This document shows, one piece after another, positions 53,575 through 61,433 of a stretch of 64,000 nt of DNA; positions within the stretch are counted from its first letter, which is position 1, and each line of letters begins with the position of its first letter. The translations under genes were made by a program, and so were the position numbers. This stretch comes from Streptomyces coeruleorubidus (lineage in GTDB: Bacteria; Actinomycetota; Actinomycetes; Streptomycetales; Streptomycetaceae), in the NCBI RefSeq assembly GCF_008705135.1, contig NZ_CP023694.1, positions 8,097,001 to 8,161,000 on the forward strand, read 5' to 3'. Under the pieces are notes generated by a model. It ran no database searches. It was not told where the DNA came from and was given only the letters and a program-made list of their open reading frames with translations.

Positions 53575-54738
53575 TCAGGCCCCCGCGGCCACGTCCGCCC
53601 AGGCACCGCTCGACGCCGACCGCGCCATCGCGTCCAGGGCGGCCGCACTGTGCACGGCGTCCGCGAGGGTCGCCCCGTGCGGGGTGCCCTCGGCGACGGA
53701 CCGGAGGAAGCGGTACGCCTCGATGACCTTCAGGTCGTCGTACCCCATGGCGTTCGCCGCGCCGGGCTGGAACGCGGCGAACTCGCCATGGCCCGGGCCG
53801 ACGTACACCGTGGTGACGGCCTGGTCCTGGTAGGTCGTGCCGCGGCTGATCCCCAGCTCGTTCATGCGGCGGAAGTCCCAGAACACCGCCCCCTTGGTGC
53901 CGTGCACCTCGAAGCCGTAGTTGTTCTGCTCGCCGACCGAGACCCGGCAGGCCTCCAGCACACCGCGCGCCCCGGAGGCGAAGCGGAGCAGGCAGCTGAC
54001 GTAGTCCTCGTTCTCGACCGGGCCGAGCTCGCCGCCGGAGGCGCGGCTGTGGCCCGCCGTCGCTCCGGCGGGACGGGCCCGCTCCGGAAGGAAGATCGCC
54101 GTGTCGGCCGTCAGGGACGCGATGTCGCCCAGCAGGTGCCGGGCCAGGTCCGTGCCGTGCGAGGCCAGGTCGCCCAGCACGCCGCTGCCGCCCCGCTCCC
54201 GCTCGTAGCGCCATGTCAGCGCGCCCTCGGGATGGGCCGCGTAGTCGCTGAACAGCCGGAAGCGGACATGCGTGACCGTGCCGATCTCGCCCGAGGAGAT
54301 CAGCTCACGGGCGGCCTCGACGGCGGGCGCGTTGCGGTAGTTGAAGCCGACGGCGCCCTGCACACCCGCCTGGGTCACCGCGTGCGCCACCGCACGGGCG
54401 TCCTCGGCGGTCAGACCCACCGGCTTCTCGATCCAGATGTGCTTGCCCGCCTCGGCCATGGCGACGCCGATCTCGCGGTGCAGGAAGTTCGGCGCGGTGA
54501 TGCTGACCGCCTTCACCCGGGGGTCGGCGACCACGTCGCGCCAGTCACGCGTGGTCGAGGCGAACCCGAACTGCCCGGCGGCCTCCTCGGCCCGGCCCGG
54601 CACCTCCTCGGCGACCGTGACCAGCTCCGGAACGAGGGACAGCTGCGGATAGTGGTGCCGCACGCGCGCGTACGCCTGGGTGTGCACCCGCCCCATCCAG
54701 CCGAAACCGACGACGGCGACGCCGAGCGTGTCCACCAT
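53575..54738 (-). CDS. Gfo/Idh/MocA dehydrogenase under LacI control
   Basis: 387 residues from the ATG at 54738. Rossmann motif VAVVGFGWMGRVHTQAYARV, EKP in IWIEKPVGLTAEDARAVAHAV, NYRNAPAVEAARELISSGEIG and a catalytic SHGTDLARHLLGDI. Longer than IolG; of the group acting on sugar or sugar-alcohol rings. It is divergent from a LacI regulator with two matching operator-like palindromes in between, so substrate-inducible expression is likely. Substrate unknown. Confidence 0.85.
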   Translation of the reverse strand: MVDTLGVAVVGFGWMGRVHTQAYARVRHHYPQLSLVPELVTVAEEVPGRAEEAAGQFGFASTTRDWRDVVADPRVKAVSITAPNFLHREIGVAMAEAGKHIWIEKPVGLTAEDARAVAHAVTQAGVQGAVGFNYRNAPAVEAARELISSGEIGTVTHVRFRLFSDYAAHPEGALTWRYERERGGSGVLGDLASHGTDLARHLLGDIASLTADTAIFLPERARPAGATAGHSRASGGELGPVENEDYVSCLLRFASGARGVLEACRVSVGEQNNYGFEVHGTKGAVFWDFRRMNELGISRGTTYQDQAVTTVYVGPGHGEFAAFQPGAANAMGYDDLKVIEAYRFLRSVAEGTPHGATLADAVHSAAALDAMARSASSGAWADVAAGA

Positions 54739-54751
54739 GAGAGCCCCTCTT

Positions 54752-54763
54752 TGGACCGTTCCA
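54752..54763. promoter_or_regulatory. LacI-type operator O1
   Basis: TGGACCGTTCCA, a 12-base LacI-style palindrome with central CpG. It repeats exactly, on the opposite strand, at 54834-54845; the centres are 82 bases apart, suitable for looping. Confidence 0.7.
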
Positions 54764-54833
54764 GAACCTGTCCAGCCCACCCTGAGCGCGGTTTCCCAGG
54801 GCTGTCAACCCTTTGACAAGCAGCTGACCCACA

Positions 54834-54845
54834 TGGAACGGTCCA
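54834..54845. promoter_or_regulatory. LacI-type operator O2
   Basis: TGGAACGGTCCA, exact reverse complement of O1, four bases before the lacI start codon. It would block initiation of the regulator gene. Back-to-back -35-like TGTCAA (54803-54808) and TTGACA (54813-54818) lie between the two operators. Confidence 0.7.
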
Positions 54846-54849
54846 TCCC

Positions 54850-55848
54850 ATGAGACCGCCGACGATCCGCGACGTTGCCGAACGGGCCGGCGTCTCCAAG
54901 TCACTGGTCTCCCTTGTGCTGCGCGGCTCCGACCAGGTACGCCCCGAGAAGCGCGAGGCCGTCCTCCGCGCCGCCCAGGAGCTCGGCTACCGGCCCAACG
55001 CCGCCGCCCGCAGCCTCAGCGAACAGCGCACCCGCACGGTCGGCGTCCTGCTGAACGACCTGCGCAACCCCTGGTTCGTCGACCTCCTCGACGGCCTGAA
55101 CTCCCTCCTGCACGCCCATGGCCTGCACATGCTGCTGGCCGACGCCCGCCTCAACAGCCGCACCGGCCAGGACCCGGCCGACCCGCTGCTGGACCTGCGC
55201 GTCGACGGCCTGGTCGTGGTCGGCACCCTGCCCGATCCCGCGGCCCTCGGCGTGGTCGCCGAGCGCATGCCGGTCGTGCTGGCGGGCGCGCGCGAGCCGG
55301 TACCGCCCGGGGTGGACCAGGTCGCCGGCGACGACGAGCAGGGCGCCCGGCTGGTCACCGAGCACCTCATCGGCCTCGGCCACCGCCGCATCGCCCACCT
55401 CGCGGGCTATGGAGCCGTCGGCGAACTGCGCCGCCGCAGCTTCGAGGCGACGATGCGGGCGCACGGCCTCGCGGACCGGGCCGTCGTCGAGACCGGCGAC
55501 ATGACCGAGGAGGGCGGCTACCGCGCCACCGTCCGCCTCCTCAGCCGCCCCGACCGTCCCACCGCCGTCTTCGCCGTCAACGACATCACCTGCGTCGGCG
55601 CCCTCTCGGCGGCGGAGGAACTGGGCCTGCGCGTCCCGCACGACGTGTCCGTCGCCGGCTACGACAACACGAGCATCTCCCGGCTGCGCCACCTGTGGCT
55701 CACCACCGTCGACAACGCCGGCCACGAGGTCGGCCGCCGCGCCGCCCGCTTCCTCCTCGACCGCTTCGAGCGGCCCGGGGGAGAGGGGCGGCTCCATCTG
55801 GCGGCGCCGGCGCTGGAGATCCGGGGGACGACGGGCCGACCGTCCTGA
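54850..55848 (+). CDS. LacI-family regulator of the adjacent dehydrogenase gene
   Basis: 332 residues. HTH PTIRDVAERAGVSKSLVSLVLRGSDQVRPEKREAVLRAAQELGYRPNAAARSL is textbook LacI, including the hinge-helix region. Effector domain: VGVLLNDLRNPWFVDLLDGLNSLLHAHG, VDGLVVVGTLPDPAALGVVAE, GARLVTEHLIGLGHRRIAHLAG, FAVNDITCVGALSAAEELGLRVPHDVSVAGYDNTSISRL. Twin operators flank the shared promoter region. Confidence 0.94.
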   Translation: MRPPTIRDVAERAGVSKSLVSLVLRGSDQVRPEKREAVLRAAQELGYRPNAAARSLSEQRTRTVGVLLNDLRNPWFVDLLDGLNSLLHAHGLHMLLADARLNSRTGQDPADPLLDLRVDGLVVVGTLPDPAALGVVAERMPVVLAGAREPVPPGVDQVAGDDEQGARLVTEHLIGLGHRRIAHLAGYGAVGELRRRSFEATMRAHGLADRAVVETGDMTEEGGYRATVRLLSRPDRPTAVFAVNDITCVGALSAAEELGLRVPHDVSVAGYDNTSISRLRHLWLTTVDNAGHEVGRRAARFLLDRFERPGGEGRLHLAAPALEIRGTTGRPS

Positions 55849-56003
55849 CTCTGCCCGATGGTTGAGCGGTCCGCTTTTTCGTTTTCCACTGTCGAATCGT
55901 CAACCAGGCGAACGCCAACGAGGTTGCTTCCGGCGGATTTTCCCAAGTCGCCGCTCTTCGTGCACGGGACTAGAATTTTTCCCGACACCCCAAATCCGAG
56001 AGT

Positions 56004-56055
56004 GCCAAGGCGGCTTGGCGTTTTCTTCTCTCTTTCCCTCCACGTTCGCTGGAGG
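56004..56055 (+). promoter_or_regulatory. Structured leader of the metallopeptidase operon: terminator-like hairpin then SD-masking hairpin
   Basis: GCCAAG-GCGG-CTTGGC (56004-56019) is followed by a T-rich tract, like an intrinsic terminator. CCTCCA (56037-56042) can then pair with TGGAGG (56050-56055), hiding part of the ribosome binding site of the gene at 56065. The 216-base region from 55849 is also markedly less GC-rich than its surroundings and has a -10-like TAGAAT at 55971-55976. Confidence 0.5.
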
Positions 56056-56064
56056 AGGCATCTC

Positions 56065-58833
56065 ATGGATTCGCACCATGCCGAACAGCAGAGGAACATG
56101 CCGGGCCCAGAGGCCGGCCAACCGCTGAGGATGGTCCCGGACGCGGGTGAACACGCGGATGCCGACGGTGTTCTGCGGACCTACGTGGATCCCGGAGCGA
56201 CCCTGACCCGCGCGCCGACGGCGCGAAAGGCCATCGACCGTTTCATGAGGGCACGGTCCAAGGACCTCAAGACCGACCGCATCGACCTGCGCGAGGTGGA
56301 TTCCGCCGAAGGCGCGGCCACGCTACGCGTGCGCTACCAGCAGTTTCACCACGACCTCCCGATCGTGGGAGCCACCGTTCAGGCCGTGGCCGACGTGAAA
56401 CAGGCCGCGGTCATCCAGGTCGACCACACGGCGGAGATCGATGTCGCGGACGCCCCCGACCCCGGCGCCGCCCAGCCGCTCGACGCAGTGCGCAAGAGCG
56501 CCCTCGCGCCGTTCCAGGGCGATTTCGAATCCGCCGGCGTCATCAGGGACGAGCTGGTGTACCTGCGGGACACGACCAGGCCCCCGTTGCCGGACACGGA
56601 CTACCCCACAGCGTCGATCGCCTTGCTGAAAAAGGGGCGGAAGCCCGACGGCGCCCTCCACCTCGTCCACGATCTGCTCGTCGAGACCACCGGCCCCTTC
56701 GAACATTTCCGTGTCGTCATGGACGCCGTCTCCGGAAAGCTGCTCTGGCTCGCCCTCGCGGGGAAATACGTGACGGCCGGCCTCAGAGTCTTCATGCCCG
56801 ACCCCGTGACCGCGTCCGACGACGCCACCGTGCACGGCGGTTCCAGCACGGCCACCCTCGACGCCTCCTGCCGCGACGTCCAGGCGGAGGTCGGGCCGGC
56901 CGTCGGGGGCAGGTTCCGGCTCGACGGTGACTGGATCAGGTGTACCGACTGGGACACCCCGGCCTTCCCCCAACCGGAGGAGACATCGCCGGACTTCAGC
57001 TACCAGCCCTACCCCACCGACCGTGCCTTCCTGAGCGCGAACGCCTACTACTGGCTCGACTCCTTCGCACGCTACCTGCGCAGCCTGGGCAACACGACGC
57101 TCAACACCAACATGGTCAAGGTCGAGGTCGACGCCCAGGCCTATGACGGCGCCGACCAGAGCGAGTGGCACGGAACGCTGACACCCCCACGGATCCGCTT
57201 CGGCGAGGGCGGGGCACCCGACGCGGGCGACCTCGGGGTCATCGCCCACGAGTACGCCCACGGCGTGTTCGACTGGCTCGGCGCGCAGCACGGCGGCTCC
57301 GGCTCGTACGAGCACAGCGTCTGCGACGCGCTGCCCGCGATCTACCGCGACCGGTTCAACCCCCACGGGCACCGGCGCACCGAGACGTTCCCCTTCGACA
57401 ACAACGCGACGGACCAGTGGAGCACCGAGCGACGGCTCGACCTCACCGAGCGGTTCGACGACCCGGCGTTCAACGGCTTCGGCGTCAACCTGCGCAACTC
57501 GATGCTCGGCACGGCACTGTGGCGGTGCTATCTGGGCATGGGAGGCGACTCACCCGATCCCGCCGTACGGATCGCGGCGGCCGACGCGATCAACAGGACG
57601 ATGCTGGAGATGCTGCTCATCGTGCCGGACGACAGCTCGACGGCTCCCGGTCACGCCGTGAGCATGGCCAGGGGCTGCATCACGGCCGACTCCGCGCTCA
57701 CCGGCGGCCTCTACAGCAAGGTGATGGACGAGGCCTTCGTGAACCAGGGCCTCTGGGCGCCGCGGCCGGTGGACGTCTGCATCGGCGACAACCCCGCGGA
57801 CCTCGGCACCGTCCCGAGCAGCGCCCCGTTCTGGACGTCGCCGGACATCTGGGTCCGCAACAACGACATCAGCACAGGTGACAATCCCGAGCTCGGACAC
57901 GAGCCGCCCATCAACAACCGGCCCAACTACCTCTATGTGCGGGTGCACAACCGAGGGACCCAGGCAGCCGCGAGCGGAGCGTTCCAGGTGGAGACGTTCC
58001 GGTGCGATCCGGGCACGGGGATGCTCTGGCCGACGCACTTCCAGCCACTGGGCACTCTGGTGATCAACCAGCCGATCCCGGCGGGCGGATCGGTGCGGGT
58101 GGGGCCGTTCGTGTGGACCCCGCAGATCGTCGACCACGAATGCCTGGTCGCCGTCGTGCACGGGGCCCCCGACCCCGCCGTCACCGCCACCCTCAACGGG
58201 CCGGTGCCGCACGGTCACCTGGTCCGGTTCGACAACAACGTGGCTCAGCGGAACGTGGCGCCGCAGCTGGCCGCACCGGGTGGCAAGACGCACATGACGA
58301 TCACGCTGCGAGGCGGCCTTGCCCGCACCACCGGCTCCTGGCATCTGGACGCGACCGCCCTGCCGGACGACACGCGGGTCTCGATCCGTACGCTGAGCCG
58401 CATCACGCACGACGCGGAGCTGACCGGCCTCACCGTGACCGAGGCGGGTGCGGTGCGCTCCACGCTGGAGATGCCCGGCGGTGCAACGGCCGTGGTCGAC
58501 GGGTTCACGCTGGAGGCCGACGACCGGGTGGCGGCCGACATCACGATCGACTTCTCCCACCACGCGGAGCACCTCCGCCTCTATCCGTTCGTGGCCACCC
58601 AGTACCAGGACGGGCTGATCGCGGGGCGGATGACCATCCAGATCACGGCCGTGAAGGAGCTGGAGGACTTCTTCTTCGGCAACCCGCGCAGCGGCGAACT
58701 GCACATCTCCACCTGCCCGCACTGGCCCAGGCTCGGTGCCGGCAGCAAGGTGCCCTTCCTGCGCGCCGAGGACGCGCTCGCGCGCGGCTACAACGGCTGT
58801 GCCTACTGCCAGCCTGCCCTCAACACCGGCTGA
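56065..58833 (+). CDS. M4/M36-like zinc metallopeptidase with C-terminal His-Cys-Cys-Cys tail, no signal peptide
   Basis: 922 residues from the ATG at 56065 (GGAGGAGG upstream). An FTP-type propeptide region spans about 60-240 (LRVRYQQFHHDLPIVGATVQAV, then FRVVMDAVSGKLLWLAL). The zinc motif is HEYAH at 395-399 in VIAHEYAHGVFDWLG, with the third ligand probably Glu416 in GSYEHSVCDALPAIY. A CARDB-like beta region follows (LYVRVHNRGTQAAASGAFQVETF), then a second beta region. The last 45 residues hold His880, Cys884, Cys912 and Cys915, an Ada-like zinc-site spacing. No signal peptide or membrane helix. Activity fits an endopeptidase; the site of action is unknown. Confidence 0.82.
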   Translation: MDSHHAEQQRNMPGPEAGQPLRMVPDAGEHADADGVLRTYVDPGATLTRAPTARKAIDRFMRARSKDLKTDRIDLREVDSAEGAATLRVRYQQFHHDLPIVGATVQAVADVKQAAVIQVDHTAEIDVADAPDPGAAQPLDAVRKSALAPFQGDFESAGVIRDELVYLRDTTRPPLPDTDYPTASIALLKKGRKPDGALHLVHDLLVETTGPFEHFRVVMDAVSGKLLWLALAGKYVTAGLRVFMPDPVTASDDATVHGGSSTATLDASCRDVQAEVGPAVGGRFRLDGDWIRCTDWDTPAFPQPEETSPDFSYQPYPTDRAFLSANAYYWLDSFARYLRSLGNTTLNTNMVKVEVDAQAYDGADQSEWHGTLTPPRIRFGEGGAPDAGDLGVIAHEYAHGVFDWLGAQHGGSGSYEHSVCDALPAIYRDRFNPHGHRRTETFPFDNNATDQWSTERRLDLTERFDDPAFNGFGVNLRNSMLGTALWRCYLGMGGDSPDPAVRIAAADAINRTMLEMLLIVPDDSSTAPGHAVSMARGCITADSALTGGLYSKVMDEAFVNQGLWAPRPVDVCIGDNPADLGTVPSSAPFWTSPDIWVRNNDISTGDNPELGHEPPINNRPNYLYVRVHNRGTQAAASGAFQVETFRCDPGTGMLWPTHFQPLGTLVINQPIPAGGSVRVGPFVWTPQIVDHECLVAVVHGAPDPAVTATLNGPVPHGHLVRFDNNVAQRNVAPQLAAPGGKTHMTITLRGGLARTTGSWHLDATALPDDTRVSIRTLSRITHDAELTGLTVTEAGAVRSTLEMPGGATAVVDGFTLEADDRVAADITIDFSHHAEHLRLYPFVATQYQDGLIAGRMTIQITAVKELEDFFFGNPRSGELHISTCPHWPRLGAGSKVPFLRAEDALARGYNGCAYCQPALNTG

Positions 58834-58844
58834 GGAGGCCTGCC

Positions 58845-59777
58845 ATGGGACGTGATCTCCCCCTCGCGCCTCCCGAGAAGAGGTACCCGCCCAGTGCCGC
58901 CGAACGCTTCGTGCCGACTCGACGCGAGAAGACAGGCTCAGCGCGGTGGAGGTCCACCGCCCCACCCGTCGATTCGGTGTCGGCGGATGCGCTGCGGAAC
59001 ACGGTCGAGGAACTGGCCGCCTTCCACACGCGGCACACCTTCTCGCCCCTCGTCGGCCCCGCCGCCGAGGAGATCGTGAACCGGCTGACCGCGGCCGGCT
59101 ACCCGGACGTGGTCCGGCGCACCTGGACGAACGCCGGTCACAGCGCCGACAACGTCATCTGCACCAAGCCCGGCACGGCACCCGGCAGCCCCGTCGTCCT
59201 GCTGTGCGCCCACTACGACTGCCGCATGGAGGACCCGGGGGACGCGACGGCACGCGCGCCGGGCGCCGACGACAACGCCAGCGGGGTGGCCGCGATCATC
59301 GAGATCGCGCGCCTCCTGGCGACTGTTCCGCTGCCTTCGACGATCCGGTTCGTGGCGTTCTCCGGCGAGGAGCAGGGGCTGTGGGGATCCTCGGCGTATG
59401 CCGAGGCGCTGCACGCGGCGGGGGACGGGGCCCACCGGGTCGTGAACCTCGACATGGTGGGCAGACCGCCGGCGGACGGCTCCGTGACGGTGGAACGCGA
59501 CCTGGGGAACTCCGTACCGGGCAATGACGCTGCGTCGCAGGCCTTCGCCGAGGTGATGGCGCGGGCGGCCGCGGACCACACGGCGCTGCCGGTCCGGCTC
59601 GGTCCCATCTACTCCAGCGACTACATGCCGTTCGAGGCACGGGGCGACGTGACGATCGGTGCGTACGAGGGGGAGGGGAACCCGCACTACCACCGGACGT
59701 CCGACACGCCCGAGACGCTCGACTACGGCTACCTCGCCGACGTCACGAGGCTCACCCTGGCGACCCTGCTGGCCTGA
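58845..59777 (+). CDS. M28-family metallopeptidase/aminopeptidase, no signal peptide
   Basis: 310 residues; ATG at 58845 after GAGGAGG, 11 bases behind the upstream peptidase gene. M28 zinc ligands: His123 in LLCAHYDCRM, Asp142 in PGADDNASGVAAI, the catalytic Glu pair in FSGEEQGLWGSSAYAEAL, Asp in VNLDMVGRP, and the final His in YHRTSDTPETLDYGYL. All five are intact, so a di-zinc aminopeptidase is expected. Streptomyces aminopeptidases of this type are normally secreted; this one begins with a charged, Pro-rich 45-residue segment and no signal. Its pairing with an endopeptidase suggests sequential peptide digestion. Confidence 0.87.
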   Translation: MGRDLPLAPPEKRYPPSAAERFVPTRREKTGSARWRSTAPPVDSVSADALRNTVEELAAFHTRHTFSPLVGPAAEEIVNRLTAAGYPDVVRRTWTNAGHSADNVICTKPGTAPGSPVVLLCAHYDCRMEDPGDATARAPGADDNASGVAAIIEIARLLATVPLPSTIRFVAFSGEEQGLWGSSAYAEALHAAGDGAHRVVNLDMVGRPPADGSVTVERDLGNSVPGNDAASQAFAEVMARAAADHTALPVRLGPIYSSDYMPFEARGDVTIGAYEGEGNPHYHRTSDTPETLDYGYLADVTRLTLATLLA

Positions 59778-59999
59778 CTGGTGTGCCGGCCGCTTCCAGG
59801 ATGTGGCGATCCTTTCAACGGCCTCGACAGGTGCCGGGCGGGAGTTCGTCGGCGCCCACTGAGCGGGGAATCGGCCCGTGGTGTCCGTCTCGACCTCTAT
59901 GCCCCTGGTCAGGGGTACCCGTCGACTTAGCGTATTGTTTGCGGCATATGCCCACGAGTTGAGGCTTGCGGGCATCCTAGGGCGAAGGGGGAGCAACGG

Positions 60000-60377
<378 letters not shown>

Positions 60378-60396
60378 CTTGTAAGAGTCGCGGGTC

Positions 60397-60430
60397 AGAG
60401 GTCGTGTCGGAGGAATCCGACACGACCTCT
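60397..60430 (+). terminator. Terminator after tRNA-Pro copy 3
   Basis: A perfect 15-base stem (60397-60411 with 60416-60430) with GGAA loop; a competing 10-base stem CGCGGGTCAG/CTGACCCGCG (60389-60398 with 60445-60454) encloses it. No strong U-run. Confidence 0.75.
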
Positions 60431-60468
60431 TGATCGTTTCTGGGCTGACCCGCGCCGAACGGATGCGA

Positions 60469-61338
60469 TCACGCCGAGTGGAACGGCTCCGTCAGATGCG
60501 GCGTCGCCAGGTGCAGCGTGGTGGCGGCTTCGCGGCCGAGCATGCGCTCCCTGGAGTGCCTGGCCGCCTCAGGGTCGGCCTCGTGCGCGTAGGCGAGCTC
60601 GGGGTGGAGCAGTTGGAGGGCGTGCACCAGGAGGTCACCGGTGACGAGCGCCAGTTCGCGCCCGTCGGCGACCAGCACGCTCTGGTGTCCGGGTGTGTGA
60701 CCGGGCGTGGCGACCGCGCGTCCGGCGCGCAGTGGTGTGTCCCCGTCGAGGAGCCGGAGTCGTCCGGCGGCCGTGAGCGGGTCGGTGAGGGTTTCGCGGA
60801 GCTGCGGGTTGAGCGCGTCGAGGGCCTCGAACTCGGCCCGCTGGAGCAGGTATTCGGCGTTCGGGAAATAAGGGCGGCGGTCGCCGGTCGCGCCGCCGGC
60901 GGAAGCGTTGCCGTCCACCGGGCCGCGCGTCGAGGGGACGGCCGCCTCGGTCACGACCGCCCACCCGACGTGGTCGGTGTGCAGATGTGTGAGCACCACG
61001 GTGTCGACCTCGGCGGGGTCGATGCCCGCGGCGGCGAGCGACTCGGGGAGCGCACCGGGCACGGGCGCCCACGAGCGGGCCGGGCTGTCCGCCGGACCGA
61101 TCCCGGCGTCCACGACGGTGAGGCCCTTGTCGCCGCGGATCGCGTACGCGCGGAACTGGAGCCGCCAGCGGCCCTCGGCGTCGACCGCGCCGGGGTCGTA
61201 GCGGTCGGCCTCGGCCCACTGTGCGGCCGTGGCCTCGGGGAAGGCCTCGGCGCGCGGGGAGAAGAACGGGCCCTCGGCGTCCGCGAGGGCGATGATCTCG
61301 GTCGAGCCGATCCGGAGGCGGGGAACGCTGAGGGACAT
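60469..61338 (-). CDS. MBL-fold metallo-hydrolase
   Basis: 289 residues from the ATG at 61338. The metallo-beta-lactamase signature is THLHTDHVGW, with further metal ligands in VATPGHTPGHQSVLV and LVTGDLLVHALQLLHPELAY. The N-terminus RLRIGSTEIIALADAEGPF is typical of quorum-quenching lactonase-like or AttM/PqsE-like hydrolases, so lactone or ester hydrolysis is plausible but unproved. The ABC transporter gene ends 95 bases upstream of its start, same strand. Confidence 0.88.
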   Translation of the reverse strand: MSLSVPRLRIGSTEIIALADAEGPFFSPRAEAFPEATAAQWAEADRYDPGAVDAEGRWRLQFRAYAIRGDKGLTVVDAGIGPADSPARSWAPVPGALPESLAAAGIDPAEVDTVVLTHLHTDHVGWAVVTEAAVPSTRGPVDGNASAGGATGDRRPYFPNAEYLLQRAEFEALDALNPQLRETLTDPLTAAGRLRLLDGDTPLRAGRAVATPGHTPGHQSVLVADGRELALVTGDLLVHALQLLHPELAYAHEADPEAARHSRERMLGREAATTLHLATPHLTEPFHSA

Positions 61339-61433
61339 GGCCGCGATCCTTCCATGGCGGGTAGTTGCTGCCTGTTGCAGGGCGCGGACCGAGCGGGAGA
61401 ACATCCGCGAGTCGACGCTGTCCGGACCTCCCG

